Shown: piece after piece, positions 1-15,128 of the stretch | Numbering within the stretch: the stretch's first letter is position 1 | Layout: the number at the start of each line of letters is the position of its first letter | Assembly (NCBI RefSeq): GCF_963583255.1 | Contig: NC_084804.1 | Span: 19,372,561 to 19,436,560, forward strand | Source of the DNA: Pyrus communis | Taxonomy: Eukaryota > Streptophyta > Magnoliopsida > Rosales > Rosaceae | Length of the DNA stretch: 64,000 bases | Direction: 5' to 3' | The notes under the pieces: generated by a model | The model's input: the letters and a program-made list of their open reading frames with translations, nothing else | Told to the model about the DNA's origin: nothing | Databases searched by the model: none | Position numbers and translations under genes: made by a program

Positions 1-722
1 AAAATTAATAATTGAACAAAGCTTAGTTCCTACTAAAAGGCCAATGCACCTGCTCCTTGGTTTGACACATGTTCAATTTTTTTTTCCTTATGAATTATTC
101 AGATGGAAAAGTACCTTTCTAGAAGACTATAATACCCTCACTTACTAGTCTCCTTCATTTCTTACTCAATATAAAAATTATTGACTCACTACCCTTTTTA
201 GTAACGCCATCGTCCTTATTTTTTTAAAAGAAAATTCATCTTACTTCTTATATTGTGGGCTAGTTTAGGATTGCTATGTCATTTTTTAAAATTACTTATG
301 TTATGCTGTAAGAAAAAACAGCTGTTAAAAAAAAAAAAAGATAAGTGTTTGGTAAACTATAGTGGTAAAAGGGCTTTCAACAAAAAAATCAGTTTCAAAG
401 TATTTGGTAAATTTTTATATAGAACTGCTGTTTCTCTGTAAAATGACCAAAAGGACATGCCGTTGTATGTATTTTGAATTTAGTCAAGTAGTTAAAATAT
501 TGGTCAATTTTTATTTTTTCTTCTTTGCCTCATTTCTAAATAATTATTATGACAAAATTGGTTTAAAATATTGAAATAAAGTAGTCAAAATACTATATTA
601 GTCTAACATTCCCGAGTTAATTGAAATACGGTCAATTATACAATACATACTTCAAAGAGTAAATATGTAAAAGTTGTTTAATATAAATATACTCTAATTA
701 GATGCATTCATCAAACTTGCGC
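1..722. other. AT-rich non-coding flank
   Basis: No convincing coding region on either strand; only short low-complexity frames rich in Lys and Phe. It contains A/T homopolymer runs near 329 and 520. It lies immediately left of the target duplication of the LTR retrotransposon, so it is what adjoined position 6538 before that insertion. No beta-glucosidase exon 1 is visible here, although the pseudogene to the right lacks it. Confidence 0.6.
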
Positions 723-727
723 TTATG

Positions 728-1878
728 TGTTGCGAAATTTAAACTAACCGAAATTAGTCCAACTTAGTTCCAAATTTTATGCTTGCAAGCGTACGAATCG
801 GTCGATAGTATAGAAAGTAAGCACTTAATATCATCCCTCAGAAAATGATTTAATTATTATCAACTAACTTAAATCCAATTTCAACGTAGTGAAATTTAAC
901 AAAGATTGATGAAAGATGAATTTGAGAATTGAAACTCATAGTAAAAACATATGAAAACAAGAAAGTTTTATCACAATGCCAAAAGTGGCAGCCAAGAAAA
1001 AAAGTTGTAATTCAATCGAGTAAAACACTAGAGTGTCTGAGTCACCATAACTAATCCTACTTTTTTCCTGCAACAAATTATTAACAAGTACTCAATCTCA
1101 TTGATAGTCAAATTTCCCTAACACATATAATATCTATGGCATCTAGACTATTACGTATATCCCAATTTGCAACCATCCATGGCATCTAGAATAGTTTAAC
1201 ATCATGAAATTCATTACGATTAGTGGAAATTTGTATAAAGACTACACAAATCCTAGAGTATGGCATCTATGACTAGGTAATTCATGGTATCTATTTGCAC
1301 GAAGCTATCACTCAAGTTGAAAACATGGCATCTGCACAACTTGCATCAAATTTACCAAGTAAAAGTCAAGATGGTAGCTAATCACCAAGACTAAAACCAA
1401 GCATATAAACACATCAAACGATACTCAATGAAACTGAAAACTTGAAATAATTCACTTGAGAATATAAGCATTCATAGTCATGATTACATCGTAGCCCTAG
1501 CTAAGGAAAATTAGTTCCAAAACATAATCGAAAATATTATTGAATTCTTAATAAAAATGAGAAACATAATCGAAAATATTATTGAATTCATAATAAAAAT
1601 GAGAAGAAAATTGAGTTTAGAAAAACACTAAAAAATCTTTGTGCTCTGCTGCTTCTATCTTGCCGCATGTCCCTTGCTGCTTTTATAGAATAATTGATTA
1701 GTCCCCTTTTCTTTTTCCTCTTCTGTTTTAATTTTCTTCTCCGTAACCGACAATGTGTTAAAACCCATTTATTGACAACATTAGAAGAAAAGAAAACCAA
1801 AGAACTCTTCAATTATCTACTAGCCACTTTGTACAATAAATACACCTTGATTACTTTCTCCATTTGCCAATGTTTTCA
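728..1878 (-). repeat. 3' LTR of the Ty3/gypsy element
   Basis: It aligns along its length with 5426-6531 and begins TGTTG and ends TTTTCA on the + strand. It is about 45 bp longer than its partner, mostly because of a 42-bp internal tandem duplication (1520-1561 and 1562-1603). Scattered substitutions between the LTRs indicate the insertion is not very recent. Confidence 0.88.
1520..1603. repeat. 42-bp tandem duplication inside the left LTR
   Basis: Two adjacent copies of a 42-bp AT-rich segment, starting at 1520 and 1562, differ at very few positions. The corresponding place in the right LTR (near 6225-6262) has one copy, so the duplication arose after insertion. Confidence 0.85.
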
Positions 1879-2935
1879 CTAAGAGGCTTGGCTATTTTCG
1901 AGAAATCCTTGATAAATCTTCGATAGAACCCTACATGACCAATGAAACTTCGAACTCCTTTCACTGAAGTTGGTGGTAGAAGATTTACAATCAACTCAAC
2001 CTTAGCTCTATCAACCTCGATACCTTTCGCTGAAATGTTATGCCCCAAGAGTATGCCTTCTTGTACCATGAAGTGGCATTTTCCCCAATTTAACACCAAA
2101 TTAGTCTATTGGCATTTTTTCAGTACTAGCACCAAGTTGTGAAGACAATTATCAAACGAAGGCCCAAGAACGAAGAAGTCATGCATGAATACTTCTATAA
2201 AACGTTCCACCATATCAGAAAAATATACTCATAATACACCTTTGAAAAGTAGCCGGTGCATTACATAATTCGAACATCATCTTTCTATACGCAAAAGTAC
2301 CAAATGGACAAGTAAAGGTGGTTTTTTCTTGGTCTTCGGGAGCAATAACAATCTGATTATATCCTGAGTATCCATCAAGAAAGCAATAAAATGCATGGCC
2401 AGCAAGTCGTTACAGTATCTGATCAATGAACGGAAGTGGAAAATGATCTTTGTGTGTAGAATCATTTATCTTCCGATAATCTATACAGACTCTCCACTTT
2501 GTTTTCTACCTTGTGGGCAGCAGTTCATTAGTATCACTTTTGACCACAGCTGTGCCTTCTTTCTTCGGAACAACGTGAAGTGGACTCACCTATCTGCTAT
2601 CGGATATTGGGTAGATGACCCCAATGTCTAAAAGCTTGAGAACTTATTCACGAACAACTTCCTTCATAAGCGGGTTGAGCCTTCTTTGAGCCTCAATGGT
2701 AGGCTTGCTATTTTCTTCAAGAAAGATTCTATGCATGCAAACCGTTGGGCTGATTCCTTTTATATTAGCTATAGTCCATCCCAGCGCCATTTTATACTCC
2801 CTCAATACCTGAAGTAATTTTTCCTCTTCAATGACTTAAACTTGCAGCAATTATGACGGGTAGGGTCTCGGTAGCCCCTAAATAAGTATGCTTCAGATTT
2901 TCTGACAATTGCTTCAACTCTAACTTGGGTACAAC
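1879..2935 (-). pseudogene. Reverse transcriptase remnant (Ty3/gypsy pol)
   Basis: Translation of the - strand in broken frames gives RT landmarks in order: a [15 protein letters not shown] motif near 2450-2500, FLDGYSGYNQI near 2350-2390, CPFGTFAYRKM near 2285-2325, and the catalytic box near 2180. The box reads FMHD where active gypsy enzymes have FMDD or a similar YxDD motif, so one catalytic Asp is replaced. The end of the palm/thumb, LGHNISAKGIEVD to FYRRFIKDFSKIAKPLSE, is the open frame at 1851-2099. No RNase H or integrase follows because the 3' LTR starts there. Non-functional. Confidence 0.85.
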
Positions 2936-3733
2936 TTAAATAGATGGTTGAATTTTCTTCGAAGGTGGTCCCAAAGCCTCAAAAAAATGTCTTTGATACT
3001 GATTGTGTACAGGAGTAGAATCTAACATTGCTGAAATGGCAACTACATCTTCATTTGTTCCACCTCTCAATTCATAATGAACCAAGCATGCTTCCAAAGG
3101 ATCATCCGGATGTTGCTCTATATATTTCAGATTCAATAGTTTTTCCAATGCTTCAACTCGAAAGCATATTTCAGAATCACTTGGATATTTCATAGCCTCA
3201 ATGACCTTGAACACCACTTCCTTGCCTTGAATTCTCAAAGTGAGAAGACCTTTTTGGATGTTGATAAGAGTTCCAGCGGTAGCCATAAATGGACGGCCCA
3301 AAATGATTGGAATTTCTCGATCCTCCTCCATGTCAAGTACCAAGAAATCAATCGGTAGAATGAATTTATCGACTCGAACGAGAGCATCTTCAATGATTCT
3401 TCTTGGATATGTAACACGACGATCATTGAGTTGTAAAGATACCAAAGTTGACTTCATCTCTCCAAGACCAAACTATTTAAAAATAGTAAATAGCACCAAA
3501 TTAACATTTGTTCCTAAATCAAACAAATCTTTTTCAAAGGAAAATTTACCAATTGTACAAGGAATAGTAAAACTGCCTGGATCTTTTAACTTCGGAGGCA
3601 ACTTTTGTTGCAAAACAGCATTGCACTCTTCTAATAACATCACTTTTTCGTGTTCCACAAACCTCTTCTTGTTAGTGCAGATGTCATTCAAGAAGTTTGT
3701 ATAAGTCAGAATTTGCTTCACTACATCAAGCAA
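2936..3733 (-). pseudogene. Retroviral-type aspartic protease remnant (Ty3/gypsy pol)
   Basis: Two - strand frames (3473-3733 and 2936-3457) give a retropepsin-like domain: an IPCTIGKF stretch, a degenerate active-site segment DLGTNVN (DLGAS-type in related elements), and a downstream IPIILGRPFMATAGT flap-like block. A frame break separates the two parts near 3465. It processes the gag-pol polyprotein in intact elements; here the active-site region and frame are damaged. Confidence 0.8.
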
Positions 3734-3809
3734 AGGAATGTTAATGTACCTTTTTAAATAAATCTAAAATTTCAGAAAAGTTCTTGTCTTTCTTAGCCCT
3801 TTGCAAACG

Positions 3810-5268
3810 CTAAGGATATTGAACGGGTGGCGAATAAATCTTTTCTTGTGCTAACTCCTCATCTGGCAATATGAGTGAATCGTTCTCAAGTTCTTTGGGC
3901 TTCTTTTCTTGTTTTGCACCCTCGATTTCTATGATCTTGCCACTCCTTAATGTGATAGCCTTAATGTGTTCTTGGTTCTTCGGATTCACTTCCGGTTGAC
4001 TTGGAAATTTCCCGATCTCTCTTTCATTCAAAGCACTAACAATCTGACAAACTTGAACTTCCAGCTTCCCAATTGAAGCTTGTTGATTTTGGAGTGTTGT
4101 CTGAGTTACTTGAATGAAGTTATTTGTGTTTGTAGCAAGTTGAGCTATCAAGTCTTCCACTGGTGTCTTCTTTTCTTATGGCTAGAAATTCATAGGAGGC
4201 GGCTTAGCTGGAGGATTGATAACATTTGAATTGTTAATCCATTGAAGATTTGGATGAAAACGCCAACCTGGATTGTAAGTGTTCGAATATAGGTTATTCT
4301 GTTGACGAGAAAAATCATTCACTTGATTTGTTTGCTCTTGCATATACTCTGGAAATGAACCAATGTTTAGACACTCAATACTTGCATGTATACTTGCACA
4401 TATGTCACAAACCCCATCAAAAGACTTCACAGATTTAACGGTCATCAAATTATCAAACTTTTAAGAAAGAAATATGTGCAGCCATGGTAGACATGGCATC
4501 GGTCTCGTGCACTCCAGCACGTTTGGATGGTCTTCTTTCCACTCTCCATTGTTGAGAATGAGTAGCTAATGTCTTGAAGAGTGCGGATGCCTCAACAACT
4601 GTCTTTGTCATTAGAGCTCCTCCACTAGCGGCATCAATGATTCTCTTATTTTCAAGAGTCAATCCTTGATAAAATGATTGCAGTTGCAACTATTCCGGTA
4701 AGCCATAATGAGGACACTTCATCAATATGTCTCGGAACATCTCCCAACTGTCATAAAAAGCTTCAGAATCAAACTGGGTAGACATCATGATTTCATTCCG
4801 CAACTTAAAAGTTTTCGAATGAGGAAAGAATGTTTGAAGGAATTGATTTGCCAACTCATCCCAAGTTGTTATAGAATTAGCCAGCAGAGAGTTAAACTAA
4901 GACTTTCCTATGTCCTTGAGTGAAAACGGAAACAGTCGCAATCTGATAGCATCGTTAGTAGCCCCATGGATCTTCAAAGTTTCACATATCTTGACAGACT
5001 TGCTAATATGTAAATTTGGATCTTCAGTAGTAAGACCATAAAATGATGGCAACATCTTGATGAAAGGCGGCTTCAACTCAAATTGATTAGTCGTTATTTC
5101 TAGGCGCACAATACAAGACGATGTGGCTTCAACAATAGGAGCTGAATAATCCATAAGGGCACGAGTTTCATTTGGGTCTTGAAGTGCCATTCTTTCAATT
5201 GGTTCTTGCTTCGTTTGCTTCAATAGTAGGTGTCGAAATGTTCCGTCAATTTCGGGATTGTATGGCAC
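3810..5268 (-). pseudogene. Gag remnant (Ty3/gypsy, Athila/Tat type)
   Basis: Four consecutive - strand frames (4897-5268, 4453-4689, 4182-4448, 3810-4160) cover one gag polyprotein. The first has the FELKP...GLTTEDPNLHI...IRLRLFPFSL block of retrotransposon gag. The second has the QSFYQGLTLENKR..DAASGGAL block. The third has NNLYSNTYNPGWR..HPNLQW. The fourth is the spacer rich in Gln and Asn before protease. Stops and frameshifts between the parts make it non-coding now. The protein would form virus-like particles around element RNA. Confidence 0.85.
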
Positions 5269-5400
5269 AAGCTTAAGACTTCAAGAACAACGAACATGCA
5301 TGAACTTCACAAGAACACTTAAAAACGAAAGAAAACAAAAATTAAAATAAAACAAAAACAGGTAGCAATTGAAATAAGAAAGAGATATAATTAAATTTCA

Positions 5401-5420
5401 ATCCCGGGCTGCGGCGTCAA
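5401..5420 (-). other. Primer-binding site, tRNA-Asp-like
   Basis: Next to the inner edge of the right (5') LTR, the - strand reads TGACGCCGCAGCCCGGGAT. This matches about 15 of 19 positions of the tRNA-Asp primer site usual in Athila/Tat elements (recalled, not searched). It fixes the element's orientation as - strand. Confidence 0.6.
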
Positions 5421-5425
5421 AAACT

Positions 5426-6531
5426 TGTTGCAAAATTTAAACTAACCGAAATTAGTCCAACTTAGTTCCAAATTTTAATGTCGCAAGTATACGAATCGTT
5501 CGATAATATAGAAAGCAAGCACCTAATATCGTCCCTCAAAAAATGATTTAATTCTTATCAACTAACTTACATCCCATTGCAACGTAGTGAAATTTAGCAA
5601 AGATTGATGAAAGATGGATTTGAGAATTGAAACTAATTGTAAAAACAAATGAAAGCAAGAAAGTTTGATCACAAAGCAAAAAGTGGCAACCAAGAAAAGA
5701 AGTTGTAATTCAATTGAGTAAAACACTAGGGCGTCCGACTCACCATAACCAAACCTACTTATTTCCTGCAATGAATTATTAACAAGTATTCAATCTCATT
5801 GATAGTCAAATTTCCCTAACATATGTAATATCTATGGCATCTTGGCTATTACGTATATCCCAATTTGCAACCATCCATGGCATCTGGAATAGTTTAACAT
5901 CATGAAACTCATTACGATTAGTGGAGATTTATATAAAGACTACACAAATCCTAGAGTATGGCATCTACTACTAGGTAATTCTGGTATCTACTTGGAAGAA
6001 GCTATCACTCAAGTTGAAAACATGGCATCTGCACAACTTGCATCAATTTTACCAAGTAAAAGTCAAGATGGTAGCTAATCACCAAGACTAAAACCAAGCA
6101 TATAAACACAGCAAATGATACTCAATGAAACTAAAAACTTGAAATAATTCACTTGAGAATATAAGCATTCATAGTCATGATTGCATCGTAGCCCTAGCTA
6201 AGGAAATTAGTTCTGAAACATAACAAAAAATATTATTGAATTCATAATAAAAATGAGAAGAAAATTGAATTTAGAAAAACACTGAAAAATCCTTGTGCTT
6301 TGCTGCTTCTATCTTGCTGTATGTCCCTTCCTGCTTCTGTAGAATAATTGATCAGTCCCTTTTCTTTTTCCTCTTATGCTTTAATTTTCTTCTCTATAAC
6401 TGACAATGAGTTAAAACCCATTTATTGACAACATTAGAAGAAAAGAAAACCGAAGAACTATTCAATTATCTACTAGCCACTTTGTACAATAAACACACCT
6501 TGATTACTTTCTCCATTTGCCAACGTTTTCC
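5426..6531 (-). repeat. 5' LTR of the Ty3/gypsy element
   Basis: Partner of 728-1878, starting TGTTG. The terminal CA seen in the other LTR is CC here. The target duplication TTATG follows at 6533-6537. It contains one copy of the segment duplicated in the left LTR. Confidence 0.88.
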
Positions 6532-6604
6532 CTTATGCCTTCTTTAATTATCCGTTGCCATCCTCCCTTAGGGAGCTGTGCGAGGCCATCCATCTTTGCC
6601 TCGA

Positions 6605-9693
<3,089 letters not shown>

Positions 9694-10488
9694 TAGATTT
9701 TATTGTTCATTATATACATTTAAGTGGATAATTTTCCTTTTTATGTATTTGTATTTCAATTCCTTCTGCATTTTTATTTCCTTTCAATATTGTGAGTATT
9801 CTTCGAGATTCAATAATTCAATAAAAAGGTATAAGAGTTGTGAATGCTACCGTAAAACCTCTCTCTATAAAGGAATAACTTATTTATAGTCATAAACAGT
9901 TCTGGTCCTAGTTTGGGTTCAGGAATAAATACCACATTGTAATAAGTTATTATTTTTCTTGGCCTTATTGTTAAGGAACTCGCATCAACATAGTAGTAAT
10001 TGTTAATAAGTACAATAATAAGCAAGGCCACAAATAAAAGAGTAAGATGGACTAAAATATTTCTCTACTATTGTTTGGGATGATAATTTTTTTTTTTTTG
10101 GGGTTGATACCACAACTTGGAGCTTGCTGATACGTATGTAAAACCTTGTCAATATCTTCTTGTTGAAGTCAAAATATTTCGAGCTCCTCATGATTATCTC
10201 CTTCCCCTTCTTGCCTAATTGTATTAGTGATTATTTTTTCAATTAAAGCGTACTCAACTTTTTGCACAACTTAACACAAATGTTTTTAGTTAGCTGACTT
10301 TGCATATGACCTTGGGTGACATGACAAATTTGATAGAAGAAAACAAAAAGTATACGCTTGAAGCGGTTGAAGATTTGATTGAACGTATTTGTCAAATTTA
10401 CTTAGAAAGAATAATTAAAGAGTTTTAAAACTCACGGCATCGTGCGGGCTCAATTACTTGTAAGAAACTATTTACAAATGTTGATGCA
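9694..10488. other. 3' UTR and downstream flank of the unit A gene
   Basis: Homologous to the sequence after the intact copies (30745-31696, 43801-44573, 57932-58835). It holds an AATAAA-type signal about 125-135 bp after the stop and a T-run near 10088. Compared with units C and E it lacks about 100 bp near 10430, between two GTTTTAAAA repeats. The open frames here are chance AT-rich frames. Confidence 0.7.
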
Positions 10489-11005
10489 CAAAATCAGTGA
10501 GACTTTGGAACGATGTAAAGTGCCAAGTTTGTAACCTTCGCAAGGTTGCTCCAGTCACCTGGTGAGTATAATATGTAAAGAGATAGAGGTAGGGAAGGAA
10601 CACAAGATGTAGGTGGTTCACCCTAAATTGGGTTACGTCCACGAGGGTAGAGGAGTCCTCATTAATAGTGAAGATTTTACACAAGACACAAGTTTAAGCA
10701 TAATCTTCATTACTGAGTTCTAATGATGAGTTTAAGCACAATAATGATATTAGGAATTAATTGTACGAGAACGGTCTCCTTGTATAGTTGATGAGAGTCT
10801 TCGGCTCCTGTCTGCTATTTATGTGGGACTCTAGGAGTTTTATTTTTATGTTGACACGTGTTGTGTTGTGATTGGTTTCTTGATTGGAGAGGAACTCATG
10901 TGCTTCGGCAAGGGTGCCTTCACATGAACTCTTCAGAGGGTCCTTGAAGATATGAAGTTGACCAGTGCTTAGTAGTTTCGGGGGTGGTAAAGTATGGAAC
11001 AAATA
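10489..11005 (-). repeat. LARD1 3' LTR
   Basis: Aligns with 14389-14885, 16499-17045, 19912-20394, 31697-32222, 44574-44874 and 58836-59361. The usual end ACAAACA is ACAAATA here. Confidence 0.8.
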
Positions 11006-11309
11006 GTGCTCCCGGAAGTTTTTGAGTGAGGAAAGATTCTAGGTTAGGGACTTGCAAAACCCAAGTTGCTGAGTACTCATGAAACTTTTGAGTACTAAAG
11101 TGTATTAGCATATAATGGGAGCCCCCCAAGTCTCTTATCGAGGAGGAATACCGAAGGAGGTGTCTTATATTTCCCGAGTCATTGAAGAAAAAAGACTTTA
11201 AAATTCTTTCCTCTTTTTTTTTTTTTGGATGTAGCCCAAGTACGTATATATTTTTTTTCTTATGCCCAATTCCTTCTTCTTTTTTTTTTGTTGAGAATAG
11301 AAAATCTAG

Positions 11310-11690
11310 TTGAAGTTTTTTCGTTTGTGTATATAACTTGAGTGGTTGAAGCTTTTTCCTTTGGACAAATGGCTTGAATGGTTGAAGTTTTTTCCTTTGG
11401 GCGCATAGCTTGAGTGGCTGAAACTTTTTTCCTTTGGACACAGAGCTTGAGTGGTTGAAGCTTCCTTTGGGCGCATAGCTTGAGTGGCTAAAGCTTTTTC
11501 CCTTGGACACATAGTTTGAGTGGTTGAAGCTTTTTCCTTTGGATACATACCTTGAGTGGTTGAAGCTTTTTCCTTTGGGCACATATCTTGAGGGGTTGAA
11601 GCTTTTTCCTTTAGACACATAGCTTGAGTGGTTGAAGCTTTTTCCTTTAGGCATCTGTGGACACTAAGCTTGAAAGGTTGAAGCTTTCTA
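11310..11690 (-). repeat. 36-bp minisatellite in LARD1 (repeat-encoded frame)
   Basis: About ten tandem degenerate 36-bp units; each carries GAGTGGTTGAAGCTTTTTCC on the + strand. Because 36 bp is 12 codons, - strand frames stay open: one of 244 codons (10920-11654) repeating KGKSFNHSSYVS, and an overlapping one (11306-11620) repeating KEKASTTQAMCP. This is the sense strand of the element, near its 3' LTR. An open frame is expected from any stop-free unit of this length, so translation is unproven. Confidence 0.85.
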
Positions 11691-12714
11691 CAAGTTGTAG
11701 TTGTATACTATATGTCAAAGCTTTGTTGGCCTCCTCCACATGTCATAAAATAATTAATTAATTGCTTAATTAATAATCAATAATTATTTAAACTACTATT
11801 AATTATTAATTAATGTCGAATTTGTATTTTTAGCCTCTATCCCCCCTTTTTTGAACTAGAAACAAGAAAATGTAGGAGTGACCACATAAATAGATTTGCT
11901 TCCATGTGTGTGAGGCAAACCAGATATTGTATTAATTGAAGGTTCGGAGGAAACATATAAATTGATTTTGCGTTGCACAGTCTTGATCAAAAGTGTGAGA
12001 AGCAATTTTTTGTTACGTTATTCTTTCGTTGTTGAAGAGTTAGAGAATTGGCACAATATGATTTTTCCTTAGACACTAGTGTGCATTACCTACCAAAGTT
12101 TTAATTTACCATCGTTGGTAAGTAATGCTAAGATATAATACTTGCATGTTGTCAATGTGGCTATATAGGTTATCGAAGCTTGCAACTTCAAAGTTCTTGT
12201 AAATGTTAGAGTAGAAAATGCCTGAGGTTTTTAGAAAGCCTATAAATGAGTTTCCTTCAAACCATATCCATGGGAACCTAACTAATTTATCGAAGCTACA
12301 ATGTTTGACCTTCTGGTATAGTTGAAGGAGATGTTAATAATGCTTCATACTACATGGTGCAAATTAAGTCACTAAAGAGTTGAAGCCTATGTGTTGCATG
12401 AAGCCTTCTCGAAGCTACATAAATTGATTGACCTCCCAGTAATGGCCTTTAGAATCCACATTGGGGTTGTAGTGTTTGCATTGTTGAAGTGAGAAATATT
12501 TGAAGTAGATGTAAGAGGGCTGAAGAGTTTTGCAAGTGACCGCTTCACATGTTGATGTCAAAGAGCCTTGTAAAAGTTTAGCCTTTGTATACGATATGTA
12601 GCTTTCTAGGTTAATAAAGCTTCAGACTTGTCAAAGTATTACACATGCACAGAAGCCTTTGTTGGCTTATAGAAGCGTCGCTACTGTTGAACGATAAAAT
12701 TATTTATTAGAGTA

Positions 12715-12970
12715 TGTGTAGTATCCTTCATCACCTGGTTGGTGATACAATGTGAGTTCCTTCATTACTAGGTTAGTGAAAAGAGTTGAGTATTGGTTGT
12801 AATTTTCATCACCTAGTTAGTGCTTTGAAGGTGAGTTCCTTCATTACCTAGCTGGTGGATAGGGTGGTAAGTTGCCAAAGGAAAAAATTATTTATTAGAG
12901 TAGGAGTTGTACCTTTCATCACCTGGTTGGTGATATGAAGGTGAATTCTTTCATTATCAAGTAGGTGAGA
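12715..12970. repeat. Degenerate ~75-bp tandem repeats in LARD1
   Basis: Successive segments share TTCATCACCTGGTTGGTGAT and GAGTTCCTTCATTACC motifs. A similar, shorter array lies in LARD2 at 18240-18475. No function is apparent. Confidence 0.6.
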
Positions 12971-14360
12971 ATAATGACGACTTGTCGAGGAACATTGTAA
13001 CATATGCCGAAGGGAAAAAGTGTATGTTGACACCTATTATGAAGGCCCTAAATGATGTTTATAATCTGCCATAAGACAAAAAGAATACTCTTGGCTGAAG
13101 CTATCGGCATATTCATGCAATGACTAGTTTGACTTATGATGAATGGTGTATAAATCATCAATAGAGTGTAAGCAATCAACCTAGAAGATGCGTTGCACCA
13201 CAAAAAGTATCTTGAGCTTAGTGAAGGAATCTACTGTATTTGGTTGAAGACAACTATACCAATTGAGAGCTCCCCAAATAGAATGGTGGGAAAATGAGAC
13301 ATCGTTCTTCATTACTATGCCTCAGTATACCATGGTGGATTCAAAGAGATGGATATGCTCAATTGGATCTTCCCTCCCAATTTACGATAGCAAACCAAGC
13401 TTTTGTTTTGTTTCTCCTTGCAGAGGGGTGCCAAAGATCCTTCTTGTCAGAGGGTCTGGCCTCAGTTGATTCCAGTCAGGTACCTTGGCATAACGTTTGG
13501 CCTTCAGTTTGTTCACTTCCTCAAAGAGCTACAAGATAAAGGGGTCTTGAGTGGAGTTAGGCACTATTGGAACCTTCTTTCGTAAGTTCCCATCTTTTCT
13601 TGGAAGTGGAGAAGTTTAGTCAAGAGTATGTGACTTTTCTTTTTAGTTTCGGGAAAAAGAAGTCCCTCGAGTCTCAAATGCCTTCTTGTCCATCTAAGTC
13701 TTGTTTTTTCTTCCTTAGGTTAGTAGTTAACCTTGGTTATGGTAAGTGATTGATTCCTTCAATGACCCTTGGGTCAATGATCCTTGAGTCTATGTGGATA
13801 GGTTTTTCTCGATGATACCTCAAGAGGTCTTAACAATTGCGATAACTAGCTTTTGATCATTCCATTCCTTTTGCAAGGAGATGTCTTCTTCCACTTATCT
13901 TACTTCGGTTTGAAGCAACTGGGTTGAGAGAAGTCTCGTGTTGATCAATATCTTAGGTAGAAGGCTACTCCTCATTAAGAATGCTCATGTTCAAGACATG
14001 TGAAACTTCAAGTTAGTGCATAGCTATATATTGATTTGTAGCCACGAGGGTGGTGGCTCTTGAGACTGAGTTTTTATAGCCTCATGATCCATCTCGAAGA
14101 GTTTCTAACATTTTTCTTGGAGGATCTCATTCCTTATTGCCATTTTTTATTATTTTAGTTTGAGTTATAACCCCATCAACTTTAATTTGAAGAGCAGGCT
14201 TGTTCCTTTCCTTTATTCGTTGCCTCACGCTAGGCACGCAAGGGGTGATTTTCTGCATTTTGTGGCTTCCTTCACTCCCCATGTTAGAGAGGGATGCCTT
14301 ATCAAATGAGAGTGTACGCATGATAGAAGCCAGTCTAACAAAGCTAGTGAAAGTAGGAAT

Positions 14361-14387
14361 CAGTGTCGTTCCCATAAACGGCGCCAA
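14361..14387 (-). other. LARD1 primer-binding site and start of leader frame
   Basis: The - strand reads TGGCGCCGTTTATGGGAACG starting two bases from the right LTR, resembling the GGCGCC primer-site class of plant LTR elements. A - strand frame (14127-14387, 86 codons) opens across this site. LARD2 has a counterpart at 19740-19922. It is not recognisable as gag. Confidence 0.6.
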
Positions 14388-14388
14388 A

Positions 14389-14885
14389 TGTTGATACGCA
14401 AAATCAATTAAACTTCAGAACAACATAAAGTGAAAAGTTTGTGACCTTCACAAGGTTGCTCCGGTCACCTAGTGAGGATAATATGTAAAGAGATAGAGGT
14501 AGGGAAGCAAACACAAGATGTACATGGTTCATCCTAAGTTAGGTTACGTCCACGAGGTAGACAAGTTCTTATTAATACTGAAGAGTTTGCACAATACATA
14601 GGTTTAAGCATAATCATTATTAGTGAGTTCTAATAATGAGTTTAAGTATAATAATGGCATTAGAAATTAATTGTAGGAGAACAGTCTCCTTTTATAGATG
14701 AAATAAGTCTTTAGATCTTGTCCGCGGTTGATCTGGGACTCTAAGAGCTTTATTATGATGCTTACACATGTCGTGTTGCGATTAGTCTCTTGATTGGATA
14801 GGAACTCGTGTGCTTCGGCAAGGGTGCCTTCCCATGAACAATTCAGTGGGTCCTTGAACGTATAAGTTGACACATGTTGTGTTGT
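14389..14885 (-). repeat. LARD1 5' LTR, truncated
   Basis: Homologous to the other LARD LTRs until about 14885, where it jumps to the sequence that precedes the psbB fragment in units B and D. The last ~100 bp of LTR and about 430 bp of flank kept in unit B (20395-20829) are missing, so this is a deletion junction. Confidence 0.78.
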
Positions 14886-15128
14886 CATATAACTATTGTA
14901 TTGAAAGATATATCTTTCGATGAAGAGGAAGAAATAGATAAAAGGAAATTCAATAAATTAGAGCTGAGGAATGCTTAAAGGAAGAATATTTTATATTATA
15001 ATAAATACAAATATGCTATATTATGTTATGCTTAAAAAAATTGAATGAATAAAAAAAAATACAAATAGATGTCACGTTTCATTATATATATAATAGTGGG
15101 GGATTATGGGACAAAAAATAAATCCATT

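Larger units (their letters stand above)
728..6531 (-). mobile_element. Ty3/gypsy (Athila/Tat-like) LTR retrotransposon, internally deleted
   Basis: Two homologous LTRs (728-1878 and 5426-6531) flank gag, protease and reverse-transcriptase remnants read on the - strand, so the right LTR is the 5' LTR. A target duplication TTATG (possibly CTTATG) lies at 722/723-727 and 6532/6533-6537. Order on the - strand is primer-binding site, gag, protease, RT. The RT frame runs directly into the left LTR at about 1879, so RNase H, integrase and the polypurine tract are missing. Many frame breaks show the element is dead. It sits just left of the truncated beta-glucosidase pseudogene. Athila/Tat lineage is inferred from gag and RT wording and the tRNA-Asp-like primer site. 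Confidence 0.9.
10489..14885 (-). mobile_element. LARD1: non-autonomous LTR element, 5' LTR truncated
   Basis: Left LTR 10489-11005 begins TGTTGATGCAC. Right LTR starts at 14389 and is cut at 14885 where plastid-linked sequence begins. A primer-site-like GGCGCCA ending at 14386 adjoins the right LTR, so the sense strand is -. A G-rich tract on the - strand next to the left LTR (about 11006-11020) fits a polypurine tract. The left flank ACAAA matches the target duplication of the complete sister LARD2. The interior (11006-14388) has no reverse transcriptase, integrase or recognisable gag, which defines a LARD-type element. It contains a 36-bp minisatellite and roughly 75-bp repeats at 12715-12970. 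Confidence 0.82.

Noticed and set aside
1942..2142. Frame antisense to reverse transcriptase
   Set aside because: The opposite strand gives clear RT motifs; this is a shadow.
13263..13749. Cluster of + strand frames inside LARD1
   Set aside because: Antisense to the element, mutually overlapping, and not kept open in LARD2 at 18780-19260.
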